A stretch of 58,797 bases of DNA from Glycomyces algeriensis (GCF_027622855.1 NZ_JAPZVR010000001.1:511115-569911); one strand, 5' to 3'; numbered from the stretch's first letter, positions 9,009 through 17,964 are shown. Made by a program: numbers and translations. Notes: a model not told the origin generated them from the letters alone.

Positions 9009-9746
9009 TCAGCGGTGCCGGATGAGCCAGCCGCCGTCGACGGGGAGTTCGGCTCCGGTGATGAAACCGGCCTCGTCGGAGGCGAGGAAGGCGACGGCGG
9101 CGGCGACTTCTTCGGCGCCGCCCATGCGCCCCAAGAGGGTGCGTCCCGATTCGTCGGCGATGCTCTCGGCCGGGACGCCGTCCCATTGGGGCGTGAGGAT
9201 GGGGCCGGGGACGACGGTGTTGACGCGCACACCGGGGGCGTACTCGATGGCGAGCTGCCGTGCGAGCGCGCTGACGCCGCCCTTCGCGGCGGCGTACGCG
9301 GCGAACCCGGGGAACGACGCGTGGGCGTGCACGGAAGAGACGGCGACGACGGCCGCGCCGGTCGCGGGGGCGAGCGGTGTGAGGGCCTTGATGCCCAGGT
9401 AGAGCGCTTTCAGGGTGACCTCGAGGGTGCGGTCCCAGTCGTCCTCATCGAGCAGGTGCGCGGGGCCGAAGCGGATCGCGTAGGCGTTGGAGACGAACAC
9501 GTCGACCTTGCCCTGGCCGCCTTCGATCTCGGTGGCGAGGGCCGCCCAATCGGCACTGCTGCCGACGTCGCAGTGGACGAAGTGGACGTTGCCGCCGATA
9601 TCGGCCGCGGTCTTCTCGCCGTGCTCGCGGTCGACGTCGGCGACGTACACGACCGCGCCCTCGCTCGCGAGGCGCCGCGCGGTGGCGGCCCCGATGCCTT
9701 TCGCGCCCCCGGTGACGACAGCGACTTTGCCCTCGAATCGATTCAT
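9009..9746 (-). CDS. SDR-family sugar dehydrogenase (probable)
   Basis: A classical short-chain dehydrogenase of 245 aa. It has the NAD(P)-binding TGGAKGIG motif near the N-terminus, an Asp after the second strand (VADVD) that favours NAD, the catalytic Ser in AVSSVHA, the YAAAK Tyr/Lys pair and a C-terminal ITGAELPVDGGW. The NNAG motif is changed to SNAYA, which is unusual. Position directly upstream of dgoD suggests it oxidises the sugar (galactose or a related aldose) that dgoD's substrate comes from; a lactonase would be needed or the lactone could open spontaneously. That role is inferred from context only. Confidence 0.85.
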   Translation of the reverse strand: MNRFEGKVAVVTGGAKGIGAATARRLASEGAVVYVADVDREHGEKTAADIGGNVHFVHCDVGSSADWAALATEIEGGQGKVDVFVSNAYAIRFGPAHLLDEDDWDRTLEVTLKALYLGIKALTPLAPATGAAVVAVSSVHAHASFPGFAAYAAAKGGVSALARQLAIEYAPGVRVNTVVPGPILTPQWDGVPAESIADESGRTLLGRMGGAEEVAAAVAFLASDEAGFITGAELPVDGGWLIRHR

Positions 9747-9755
9747 GCGGCGACC

Positions 9756-10985
9756 TTATCGCCCGTCGCCGGGCGGCTTGCCCGCCTGCGATTCGGTGAG
9801 GTCGACGAGGGCCGAGGCGAGGCCGGGGCGTTCGCGGAGGATGAGGGCCGCGCCCCCGACCGCTCCGGCGCGGGCGCCGAGGTCGAGGGCGGCGGGGACG
9901 ACGTCGACCTCGCGCACGAGGGTGAGCGCGTAGCGGCGGATGGCAGTGCGCAGCGGGTCGAGGAGCACTTCGCCTGCGCGGGAGAGCTCGCCGCCGACGA
10001 CGATGCGCTCGGGGTTGAGCAGGTTGCAGAGGCTGGCGAGCACGCGGCCGGTCATCTGGCCGACGTCCGCGAGCACGCCCTCGCAGGCGCGGTCGCCCGC
10101 CGCGGCGGCGGCGAGCACGTCCTCCACGGTCGCCTTGGCGCCCAAGTGGGGCCGCAGCGCGGCGAGCACGGCCGGGATGCCGGCGTGGAGGACGAGGCAG
10201 CCGCGGTTGCCGCACGGGCACGCCGGTCCGTCGACATTGACCGACGTGTGTCCGAGCTCCCCGGCGGCGCCCACCGAGCCGCGGAAGACCCGCCCGTCGA
10301 GGATGAGCCCGGCCGCGATGCCGCTGGACAGGCCCACGTACATGAGGTCGCGGACCCCGCGGCCCGCGCCGCTGTAGGCCTCGGCCACGGCCTCGAGCCG
10401 GGTGTTGTTCTCGATGGCGACCGGCAGGCGCAGGCGCCGCTGGAACTCGTCCGCGGCGTGCACATGGGACCACGGCTGGTCGGGGAGGGACGTGGAGACG
10501 ATCCCGGTCGCCTTCTCGATGGGCCCGGGCAGGCCGATGCCGGCGCCCACGATCCGTCCCCGGTCGAGCGCGTGCTCGGCGATGAGGGCGTCGAGGAGGT
10601 CTGCGGCGACGTCGATCCGCTCCGCCCAGCCCAGATCGGGGTCCACGGCCCGCCCGGCGCCCGCGATCTCGTTGTGCGCCAAGTCGGAGAGGTGCACCCA
10701 GACGTGGTCGAAGGTGAAGTCGAGGCCGAGCGCGACGGCCGCGCCCGGATTGATCGCGAGCGTCTCTTTGGCGCGGCCGTCCCCGTCGGGGTCGCCGTCC
10801 CGCTCGATCACCAGGCCGCGCGACATCAGGTCGGTGACGATCGTCGACACGGTGGTACGGGAGAGGTCGGCGCGGCGGGCGAGTTCGGCGCGGTGCGTGG
10901 GCCCCTTGCGCAGCAAGAGGGTCAGCAGTCGTTCCTGGTTCGCCCGGCGCAGTGACTGGAGTGATCCGCTCTTCGTCCGGGGCAT
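9756..10985 (-). CDS. ROK-family transcriptional repressor
   Basis: A sugar-responsive regulator of about 409 aa. Residues 1-75 form a winged helix-turn-helix (LRRANQERLLTLLL to RADLSRTTVSTIVTDL). The rest is a ROK sugar-binding fold with GIGLPGPIE, the zinc motif CPCGNRGCL and GGELSRAGE. An ATG at 10985 is used; the upstream ATG at 11009 is possible. It is divergent from the ABC operon at 11102 across a region with a large nested dyad, and it lies 9 nt upstream of the SDR gene, so it most likely controls both directions in response to the imported sugar or a metabolite. Confidence 0.88.
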   Translation of the reverse strand: MPRTKSGSLQSLRRANQERLLTLLLRKGPTHRAELARRADLSRTTVSTIVTDLMSRGLVIERDGDPDGDGRAKETLAINPGAAVALGLDFTFDHVWVHLSDLAHNEIAGAGRAVDPDLGWAERIDVAADLLDALIAEHALDRGRIVGAGIGLPGPIEKATGIVSTSLPDQPWSHVHAADEFQRRLRLPVAIENNTRLEAVAEAYSGAGRGVRDLMYVGLSSGIAAGLILDGRVFRGSVGAAGELGHTSVNVDGPACPCGNRGCLVLHAGIPAVLAALRPHLGAKATVEDVLAAAAAGDRACEGVLADVGQMTGRVLASLCNLLNPERIVVGGELSRAGEVLLDPLRTAIRRYALTLVREVDVVPAALDLGARAGAVGGAALILRERPGLASALVDLTESQAGKPPGDGR

Positions 10986-11001
10986 GCGCCGATCATACAA
11001 C

Positions 11002-11057
11002 CCGCTCATAAATCTGTGTCAAGACTATTGACGTACTTATGTGAGCGGAGCTAGCCT
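11002..11057 (+). promoter_or_regulatory. Promoter and nested dyad operator for the ROK/ABC divergent region
   Basis: TTGACG (11028-11033) and TAGCCT (11052-11057) are separated by 18 nt and fit a sigma-70-like promoter for the ABC operon. GTCAA and TTGAC (11018-11032) form an inner dyad around GACTA that overlaps the -35 box. Outer arms CCGCTCA (11002-11008) and TGAGCGG (11042-11048) are centred on the same point. The two-layer symmetry makes this the best candidate ROK binding site. Confidence 0.55.
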
Positions 11058-11101
11058 TCGTCCACAGACTTTCGTACCCCTTCCCTGAAAGGCGAAAACC
11101 C

Positions 11102-12472
11102 ATGCGTGGATCCCTCGGGACGACGGCGTCCCAGGCGGCACTGTCCAAGACGGAGCTGTCCCGTCGTGCGCTGATGCGCGGTACCGCCCTCGGCGCGGCC
11201 GCCGCGGCCGGCGCCGGAGCCCTCTCCGCCTGCGCCCCTTCGGCAGGCGGCTCGGACGGCGGCAAGACGACCCTCACGGTCATGGCCCCGGAGAACGAGA
11301 TCGACATCAAGGCCGCCGAAGCGGCCCTGGGCCTCAAGATCAAGCGCGTCGAGGTCGACACCACCAAGCTCACCGCGATGCTCGCCAGCGGCACCGCACC
11401 TGACCTCGTCCGCGGCCTCGGCGCCGTCGAGACGCCGTACATCGTGGCCCGCGACCTCGCCCTGCCCCTCGACGACTACTTCGCGAAGAGCGAACTGCTC
11501 AAAGAGGACGACATCGACCCGATCAACGACGTGTGGCGCTACGACGGCTCCGCCCAGGGCAAGGGCCCGCGCTACGGCCTGGCGAAGGACTACTCCCAGG
11601 ACGCCATGATCTGGTACAACACCGCACTGTTCGACGCCGCCGGCGTCGACTACCTCTCCGACACCGAGCCGGTCACCTACGACCAGTGGCTCGACCTCGG
11701 CAAGCAGCTCACCCAGAAGGACGGCGACACGACTTCCGTCTACGGCCTCTCCGCGGGCGGCCTCGGCCTCTTCATCACCATGGTCAACATGACCGCCTCC
11801 GCCGGCGGCAGCCTCTTCGCCGCCGACCTCGGCTCCCTCGACTTCTCCTCGCCCGAAGGGCAGCAGGCCCTCTCCTGGTACCTCGACTACGCCCGCGCCA
11901 GGGTCGGCTTCAGCCCCGTCGAGCCCAACCCCGACGGCTGGGACTGGCCCCCGTACCAGACCGGCCGCCTCGCGATGAGCTGGTCCGGCTACTGGTTCGG
12001 CGGCTCGATCGCGGCCGAGCCCGCGCTCGCCGAGACCTCCCGCTTCGCCCCGGCCCCGGTCATGGGCGCCGAGCGCATCAGCCCCTGCTTCGGCGCGACC
12101 GGCTACTGGATTCCCAAGGCCTCCAAGAACCACGACGACGCCTGGAAGCTCTTCGAGTGGTTCATGGGCGGCCAGCCCGCCAAGGACCGCGCCGCCGGCG
12201 GCTGGGGCCTGCCGAGCCTCCTGTCGCTCCGCGCCGACCTGCCCACCGGCACCCCGGCCCAGGCCCAGGCGCTCACCGTCCAGGACGCCGAGGCCGACTA
12301 CTTCAAGGTCCTGACCTTCACCCCGTACGTCAAGGTCGAAGCGCTCGACGCGGTGCTCAACCAGTACCTGCCCGACGCGATCAACGACGGCACCAGCGCC
12401 GCCGCGCTCGCCGACACGTTGAACAACGACATGAACGCCCTCATCGACGAAGGCAAGGAGCTGGTCAAGTGA
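11102..12472 (+). CDS. Sugar ABC transporter substrate-binding lipoprotein
   Basis: An extracellular solute-binding protein of family 1 type, 456 aa. The N-terminus carries SRRALMRGT, a twin-arginine motif, then an Ala-rich helix and the lipobox LSAC (Cys near residue 41), so it is a lipid-anchored Tat substrate. The body shows the usual sugar-binder pattern (TTLTVMAPENEID, then LASGTAPDLVRG, and a C-terminal LNNDMNALIDEGKEL). It is the first gene of a three-gene operon with two permeases and no ATPase, so a shared MsiK-like ATPase is expected elsewhere. Coupling to the ROK/dgoD set suggests galactose- or mannan-derived oligosaccharides. Confidence 0.9.
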   Translation: MRGSLGTTASQAALSKTELSRRALMRGTALGAAAAAGAGALSACAPSAGGSDGGKTTLTVMAPENEIDIKAAEAALGLKIKRVEVDTTKLTAMLASGTAPDLVRGLGAVETPYIVARDLALPLDDYFAKSELLKEDDIDPINDVWRYDGSAQGKGPRYGLAKDYSQDAMIWYNTALFDAAGVDYLSDTEPVTYDQWLDLGKQLTQKDGDTTSVYGLSAGGLGLFITMVNMTASAGGSLFAADLGSLDFSSPEGQQALSWYLDYARARVGFSPVEPNPDGWDWPPYQTGRLAMSWSGYWFGGSIAAEPALAETSRFAPAPVMGAERISPCFGATGYWIPKASKNHDDAWKLFEWFMGGQPAKDRAAGGWGLPSLLSLRADLPTGTPAQAQALTVQDAEADYFKVLTFTPYVKVEALDAVLNQYLPDAINDGTSAAALADTLNNDMNALIDEGKELVK

Positions 12473-13455
12473 CCGCGACGCTCGAAGCGCTGCGGGACAC
12501 TCCCCCCGGAACCGCCCGGCCGCGCAGTGGGAAGCGCGGCCGGGCGGGCCAAGGCATCCGCACGTTCTACCTGTTCGTGGGGCCCTGGATCGCGGGGTTC
12601 GTCCTGCTGACGATCTTCCCGCTCGCCTACGCGTTCTGGATGAGCCTCACCAACACCGACGGACTCTCCCCGAACTGGTCCTATGTGGGCCTCGACAACT
12701 ACGTCAGGGTGTTCCAGGACCAGCAGACCATCGCGTCCCTGGGTCGCACCATGGTCTTCATGCTCGCCACCGTGCCGACCGGCGTCGCCGCCGGGCTCGC
12801 GATGGCGGTCCTGCTCAACCGCGACTTCCGCGGCCGCGCGCTGTTCCGGGCCCTGTTCTACCTGCCGGCCGTCGTGCCCGGCGTGGCCGCGGCCCTGACG
12901 TTCAAGATCATCTTCGACAAGAACGCGGGCTTCGCCAACGCCGCGATTGGCGCCACGGGCGGCGAGCCGATCTCCTGGCTCGCCGACCCCTACGTGCGCA
13001 TGGTGCTGATCTTCATGATCCTGTGGGGCGTGGGCGGATCGATGATCGTTTCGCTCGCCGCGCTGCAGGACGTGCCCCGGGAACTCCTCGAGGCCGCCAA
13101 AGTGGACGGTGCGGGCCCGGTCTACTCGTTCTTCAGGATCACCCTGCCGCTGCTCAGCCCGATCATCTTCTTCCAAGTGGTCACCGGCGTGATCGGCTCG
13201 CTCCAGGTGTTCGTGCCCTCGCTGCTGCTCGCGCCCGTCAACGGCGCGGCCGCCGTCACGGCCGTGCCCGAGGGCAACTACTTCTTCATGGTGCACGTCT
13301 ACGCCGAGTACTTCGCCAAGAGCCACTTCGGATACGCCTCGGCCCTGCTGTGGGTGCTGTTCCTGTTCGTGCTGCTCATCACCGGCGTGGTCTTCAAGAT
13401 CGGCAATAGGGCGGTCTTCTACGGCGGCGTCGACCCTTCGGAACGCAAGGACTGA
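12469..13455 (+). CDS. Sugar ABC transporter permease 1
   Basis: A MalF-type inner-membrane permease of 328 aa. The GTG start overlaps the stop of the binding-protein gene (GTGA), which decides the start and implies translational coupling. Six membrane segments are visible. The first is FYLFVGPWIAGFVLLTIFPL, and the coupling (EAA) loop reads ELLEAAKVDGAGPVYSFFRITLP in a long cytoplasmic segment. It pairs with the next gene to form the channel. Confidence 0.9.
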   Translation: MTATLEALRDTPPGTARPRSGKRGRAGQGIRTFYLFVGPWIAGFVLLTIFPLAYAFWMSLTNTDGLSPNWSYVGLDNYVRVFQDQQTIASLGRTMVFMLATVPTGVAAGLAMAVLLNRDFRGRALFRALFYLPAVVPGVAAALTFKIIFDKNAGFANAAIGATGGEPISWLADPYVRMVLIFMILWGVGGSMIVSLAALQDVPRELLEAAKVDGAGPVYSFFRITLPLLSPIIFFQVVTGVIGSLQVFVPSLLLAPVNGAAAVTAVPEGNYFFMVHVYAEYFAKSHFGYASALLWVLFLFVLLITGVVFKIGNRAVFYGGVDPSERKD

Positions 13456-13458
13456 CCA

Positions 13459-14295
13459 ATGACCGAGACCATCGCGCGCCGGGCCCGCGTCACGGCCCTG
13501 TACATCTGCCTGATCGTCCTCGCGGTGATCTTCTCCGGGCCGCTCGGCTGGCTCATCCTCACCTCGTTGAAGGCCCCGAACGAGCTGTCGGTCTTCCCGA
13601 TCCAGCTGCTCCCGTCGACGCCCCAGTGGCACAACTACATCGACGCGATCACGTTCATCGACTTCCTCGGCTACGCCCGCAACTCCCTCATCCTCGCCAC
13701 GCTCTCGGCGGTGCTGACCACGATCTCCTCGGCGTGGATGGCGTACGGCTTCGCGCGGCTCTCGGCCCCGGGCAAGAAGTTCTGGTTCGGGCTGCTGATC
13801 TCGACGATGATGATGCCCGGCATCATCACGCTCATCCCGACCTATCTGATGTTCGCGAAGATGGGCCTGGTCGACACGTACGTGCCGTGGATCCTGTGGG
13901 GGCTCTCGGGCGCGGCGTACATGATCTTCCTGTTCCGGCAGTTCTTCTCCGGCATGCCGAAGGAGCTCGAGGAGGCCGCGATCCTCGACGGCTGCGGCCA
14001 TGTGCGCATCTTCTGGCGGATCTTCATCCCGCAGTCCTGGCCGGTCCTGGCCGCGTGCATGGTGCTCACCTTCACCGCCGCCTGGGGCGACTACATCGCC
14101 CCGAGCCTGCTGCTGAGCTCCGACCGCACGACGCTCGCGGTCGCGATGACCGCCGGGTACGTGAACGAGAAGGGCTTCCCGGTGCAGAACCTGCTGGCCG
14201 CGGGCAGCACCCTGTTCATCCTGCCGGTCCTGCTGATGTTCCTGTTCTTCCAGCGGTTCTTCGTGCAGGGCTTCTCGACTTCGGGCCTGAAGTAA
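13459..14295 (+). CDS. Sugar ABC transporter permease 2
   Basis: A MalG-type permease of 278 aa that starts 3 nt after the first permease. It has six membrane segments and an EAA loop (ELEEAAILDGCGHVRIFWRI), and ends with the usual short FVQGFSTSGLK tail typical of the CUT1 second permease. It completes the importer with the two preceding genes. Confidence 0.9.
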   Translation: MTETIARRARVTALYICLIVLAVIFSGPLGWLILTSLKAPNELSVFPIQLLPSTPQWHNYIDAITFIDFLGYARNSLILATLSAVLTTISSAWMAYGFARLSAPGKKFWFGLLISTMMMPGIITLIPTYLMFAKMGLVDTYVPWILWGLSGAAYMIFLFRQFFSGMPKELEEAAILDGCGHVRIFWRIFIPQSWPVLAACMVLTFTAAWGDYIAPSLLLSSDRTTLAVAMTAGYVNEKGFPVQNLLAAGSTLFILPVLLMFLFFQRFFVQGFSTSGLK

Positions 14296-14346
14296 CGGAT
14301 TTCCGGTGCCCTGCCACTCGTCTCGTCAGGGCGCCGCTGCACGACC

Positions 14347-14394
14347 GGGCGGTGGGCCGGGAGCCGGGGTCAGTCCTCCGGTCCACCGCCCTTT
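14347..14394 (+). terminator. Probable terminator of the first ABC operon
   Basis: GGGCGGTGG (14347-14355) pairs with CCACCGCCC (14383-14391), with further pairing inside, followed by TTTC. The rest of 14296-14601 holds no gene; it contains a dyad GCGGTTG/CAACCGC at 14443-14476 that may belong to the promoter of the next gene. Confidence 0.6.
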
Positions 14395-14601
14395 CAGCTC
14401 TGCGGGCCCTGCGGCCGTCCGGATTCGGCCCCAAGCCGGGAAGCGGTTGAAATTCCTGCTGCGTTCAAGCAACCGCCGCACCCCGTGTCGCGGTCCTTAA
14501 CAGAGAACATCGGACACCCGGATGCCTTGGGGCACAACGGGTGAGCCGCTGATCGAAGCTGCCCGCCATTCGGCGGGCACTGACCTTGAAGGGAACTCGG
14601 C

Positions 14602-15012
14602 ATGCGCAATCGCATTGCAGCGATCCTGTCGGCGCTCATCGCGTCGGTCGGCATCGCCTTGATGATCGCCTCACCCGCCGCGGCCTCGGAGTCCGACCGC
14701 GCGGTCGACGTCGACTGGTCGGACCGGTACGTCAAGGACTGCCTCGACTTCGCGAAGGTCGACGGCTGCGTGCAGGGCTACGGCGACGTGCTGTGGATCA
14801 AGGACAACTCCGCGGACGGCTACGCGGTCTCGCTCTCGTGGCGCGACACCGGCAGCACCCGCTCGGGCACCTGCCTGAACACGCTCGGCCAGGCCAAGGG
14901 CTGGGGCGCGTGCAACAAGAACTTCGAGGACGGCAGCAAGATCCAGTGGCAGCTCGGCTGGAACACGGCGAACGGCTGGCAGCACAGCGGCTGGTACGAG
15001 TCCTGGGTCTAG
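14602..15012 (+). CDS. Small secreted four-cysteine protein of unknown function
   Basis: The 136-aa product begins with a clear Sec signal peptide (Arg-rich start, long hydrophobic stretch, cleavage after ASPAAA near residue 28). The mature part is about 108 aa, rich in Trp, Asp and Gly, with four cysteines (DCLDF, DGCVQ, GTCLN, GACNK) that could form two disulfides, suggesting a compact exported beta domain. I recognise no family. Between an ABC operon and a secreted glycoside hydrolase it could bind sugar or protein, but that is a guess. The ATG is preceded by GAAGGGA. Confidence 0.75.
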   Translation: MRNRIAAILSALIASVGIALMIASPAAASESDRAVDVDWSDRYVKDCLDFAKVDGCVQGYGDVLWIKDNSADGYAVSLSWRDTGSTRSGTCLNTLGQAKGWGACNKNFEDGSKIQWQLGWNTANGWQHSGWYESWV

Positions 15013-15030
15013 GCCTCACGGCACCAATGA

Positions 15031-15065
15031 CGAAGGCCCTGTGCGGTTCGCGCACAGGGCCTTCG
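15031..15065. terminator. Bidirectional terminator
   Basis: A perfect 15-bp stem (15031-15045 and 15051-15065) with a 5-nt loop lies exactly between two converging genes, 18 and 11 bases from their stop codons. Confidence 0.85.
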
Positions 15066-15076
15066 GGCTGTTCCGG

Positions 15077-17770
15077 CTAGCGGGCGGCCGTCGTCGGCGC
15101 GCCGATCAGGCGCGGGGCGATGACGACCCGGTCGATGTTCGGCGCCCAGGCGTTCGCGTTGCCCAAGCGCAGCGCTTCATCCGCAGTGGACAGTGTCACC
15201 GGGATCGTGCGCTGCGAGAAGCTGTTCCACGAGTACGTGTAGCGGAAGTACGCGTGACCCACCTGCTCGGTGCCCTCCTGGACCTCCAGCAGCCGGTCCA
15301 CGACCTGCGGGTTGTAGTCGTGCTGGCCGGAGGTCTCGGCGTTGGCGTAGTAGACGGTGAGGTCGTAGTCCCCGGCGGCGGCGAAGCCGTCACGGTCGAT
15401 CTCGACCGCGTTGCCCGCGCCGTTGCCGATCCAGCCGGCGAAGGCGTTCCCGGAGGCGTTGGTGCCGGTGCTGTCCGCGAGCTGCGTGACCGATGCCTGG
15501 CCGTGCAGTGTCATGTCCTCGGCCTCGACCGAGACGGCCGCGCTGTCGGCGGCGCGGTCGCGGATCGTGGTGAGCGACTGGACGACCGCCCCGTCAGTGG
15601 AGCGGAGCTCGATCTCGTTGATGCCCTCGTTGAGGTGGACGGTGGCGGTGGAGCGCCACTTCCCGGCGCCGTTCGCGGTCACTTCGGCGACCGGTGCGCC
15701 GTTCACCGCGACCTCGACCGAGGAGGCCTTGGTGGAGGCCCAGTCGACCTGCACGTCGTAGTAGCCGGTCTCGATCGCGGTGGCGTACAGGTCCGCCCGG
15801 TCGTCACCGCGCAGCGCAGCGCCGCCCCTGGCGCTCCCGGTCCACTTCAGGGACGCGCCGTCCTCCAGGCGGAAGCCCGAGGCCGGGTACAGCGTCGGCT
15901 CGCCTTCCTCCACTGCGGTCAGTGCGACCTTGTCGAGGGTGATGTCCGAGTTCGGGAGCCTGGTGGTCCCGTCGGCGCTGGAGCGGATCGAGAGGGTGTG
16001 GCTGCCCGCGGTGAGGTCCACGAGCAGTTCGGCGCTGCCGCGGTACTTCCACCGGCTGTTGTCGTTGAGGGCCAGGTCGGCCGCGTACTGGATCGTGCCG
16101 GACGATTCGTCGTCCACGAACAGGGCGTGCCGGCCGGGGACGCCCGGGGCGCCGCCGATCACCTGGAGCCGGTAGGTCCCGTCGCGCGGGACGTCAACGG
16201 TCCATTCGGCGCGGGAGCCGACCTGGTTGAAGGAGCCCACGTCCTGGCCGCCGGAGGCGAGGAACTGCCAGCCGCCGTTCGCCTGCGGGTCCTGCGTGTA
16301 CACGGTGGCGCCGGTGAGGGCCATGTCCTCGGCCTCGATCGCGTCGCGCCACGGTTGCGCGGCGGCGTCGGCCTCGACGTCCCGGCTCTGGCTCGGGGTG
16401 ATGATGAGCTGGTAGCCCGCGTACCGGTCGTACGTGGGCACGTCGAGCCGCAGTTCGCCGTTGACCACATCGAGGCCGTCGTAGGCGGCGATCACGGGCG
16501 GGGTGTCGGCGAGGCCTTCGGCGCCGGTGACGGCGTTCTCGCGGATCTCCACGTCGACCCTGCTGCCGAAGATCGCCATGTCGAGCCCGGAGAGGTCAAG
16601 GGACACATCGCTGTCGGTGCCTCCCCAGAGGACGGTGGCGCGGCGGTTCGCCTCGTCGACCGCGCCGATGCCCTGGAGGGTGTCGACGCCGTTCGGCGTC
16701 GGGGGCGTCACGGCCACCGTCTCGCCGCCGTCGAGGTCGCCGTACCACTTGAACATCCACCAGCCGGCGTTCGCGCCGTTGGGCCGGGCGGTGTTGTCGG
16801 AGAGGTTGCCCGCGTAGTTCCAGTACGCGGTCTGGGCGTCCACCTTGGTGTCCTCGAACATGGAGAACCACTGGATGAGCTGCCCGGGGACGCTCATGTC
16901 GCGGAGCATCCCGTACTCGGTGATGTTGATCGGGAGCGGGTCGATGCCCAGCTCGGCTTCGAGTGCGCGGTAGTCGGCGAAGTGCCCGCGGTAGGTGGCG
17001 AGGTTGTCGATGCCGAGTTCGTGCCAGACGAAGATGTCGGGCAGCGAGTCGTTGGCCTTGGCGAACTCGAGGATGTCGCGGCTGCGCTCGGGCTGCCAGC
17101 GGGTGTCGCCGGGGCCGGCGATGCGGGCGTGGCCGAGGTCGTGGCGTGCCCAGACCTCCTGGATCTTCTCGTAGACGGCCTGCCAGTCACCGAGGAACTG
17201 GTCCTTCTGGCCAGCCCAGTCGGGGTACCAGTTGCCGCCGTCGGGCTCGTTGAAGGGGAGGAGCACGTAGTCCTGGGGTCGTGCGGAGTCGGTGGCGACG
17301 GCCTCGGTCACGAACTCGATGACCTCGAGGAAGTCCCAGACGCCGTTGCCGCCCAGGGTGTAGGTGCCGTCCTGCAGGTTGTAGGTGCGGTCGTCGCCGG
17401 GGCGCCTGCCGCCGTTGTACGGCCATTCGGGGTAGTAGTCCTGCATGTAGATGTACATGTCCTCGCCGTGTTCGGCGAAGAACCCGTCTTCGACCTTGAC
17501 GGCGTCGCCGGAGGGGTGCTGGGTGCCGTAGGGCGCCTTCTGCGAGGTGTTGGTGATGTGGGCGCCGTTGACGAGCGCCTGCGTGGGGGCGCCTTCGTCG
17601 CCGAAGCCGTAGAGCGTGCCGGAGGCGCCGCCGCGGAAGTCGCCGGTGCGTTCGGCGAAGTCCACCGCGAGCACTTGGGGCTCGGCGGCGGCGGCCGGGG
17701 AGGTGAGACCGGTCAGGGCGGTCGCGGCGACTGCCGCGGCCAGACCGGTGCTCATGAGTCTCCTCAACAT
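15077..17770 (-). CDS. Secreted clan GH-A glycoside hydrolase with C-terminal sugar-binding domains
   Basis: An exported enzyme of 897 aa with a Sec signal (cleavage near ASPAAAAE, residue ~28). The catalytic barrel covers about 30-460. LPFNEPDGGNW holds the Asn-Glu pair typical of the clan GH-A acid/base, and NITEYG holds a likely nucleophile Glu. Three beta-sandwich modules follow: a CBM6/35-like domain beginning IEAEDMALTG (about 470-600), a middle sandwich (about 605-720) and a second CBM35-like domain beginning VEAEDMTLHG (about 730-890). The family within the clan is not clear to me; GH39-like exo-enzymes are the nearest guess. The gene is monocistronic, with AGAGGA before the start, and diverges from the alpha-galactosidase operon. 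Confidence 0.8.
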   Translation of the reverse strand: MLRRLMSTGLAAAVAATALTGLTSPAAAAEPQVLAVDFAERTGDFRGGASGTLYGFGDEGAPTQALVNGAHITNTSQKAPYGTQHPSGDAVKVEDGFFAEHGEDMYIYMQDYYPEWPYNGGRRPGDDRTYNLQDGTYTLGGNGVWDFLEVIEFVTEAVATDSARPQDYVLLPFNEPDGGNWYPDWAGQKDQFLGDWQAVYEKIQEVWARHDLGHARIAGPGDTRWQPERSRDILEFAKANDSLPDIFVWHELGIDNLATYRGHFADYRALEAELGIDPLPINITEYGMLRDMSVPGQLIQWFSMFEDTKVDAQTAYWNYAGNLSDNTARPNGANAGWWMFKWYGDLDGGETVAVTPPTPNGVDTLQGIGAVDEANRRATVLWGGTDSDVSLDLSGLDMAIFGSRVDVEIRENAVTGAEGLADTPPVIAAYDGLDVVNGELRLDVPTYDRYAGYQLIITPSQSRDVEADAAAQPWRDAIEAEDMALTGATVYTQDPQANGGWQFLASGGQDVGSFNQVGSRAEWTVDVPRDGTYRLQVIGGAPGVPGRHALFVDDESSGTIQYAADLALNDNSRWKYRGSAELLVDLTAGSHTLSIRSSADGTTRLPNSDITLDKVALTAVEEGEPTLYPASGFRLEDGASLKWTGSARGGAALRGDDRADLYATAIETGYYDVQVDWASTKASSVEVAVNGAPVAEVTANGAGKWRSTATVHLNEGINEIELRSTDGAVVQSLTTIRDRAADSAAVSVEAEDMTLHGQASVTQLADSTGTNASGNAFAGWIGNGAGNAVEIDRDGFAAAGDYDLTVYYANAETSGQHDYNPQVVDRLLEVQEGTEQVGHAYFRYTYSWNSFSQRTIPVTLSTADEALRLGNANAWAPNIDRVVIAPRLIGAPTTAAR

Positions 17771-17804
17771 CAGGGTGGTCCTCTCTTCATTGAGCCGGGA
17801 CTAA

Positions 17805-17964
17805 GGGGTGTTCGAGCAGCCCCGCCGGCCGCTATCCGGCCCATTCGCCCGCTCGCCGCGTTGTCGGGGCCTTCGCATACAACCCCGGTATGCAAAGGCC
17901 CCTCCGCCTTCCGAGCGAACGAATGGACTCGGATACCGACTCGCCGGGACTGCTCGAACACCCC
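17805..17964. repeat. 160-bp imperfect palindrome, MITE-like
   Basis: The arms 17805-17880 and 17888-17964 are inverted copies of one another. The outer 15 bp (GGGGTGTTCGAGCAG) are identical; the remainder aligns with scattered mismatches and single-base gaps, and the tip GCATAC/GTATGC closes over 7 nt. It fills most of the gap between the clan A hydrolase and the alpha-galactosidase promoter. No target-site duplication is obvious. Any transcript crossing it would form a very long hairpin. Confidence 0.85.
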
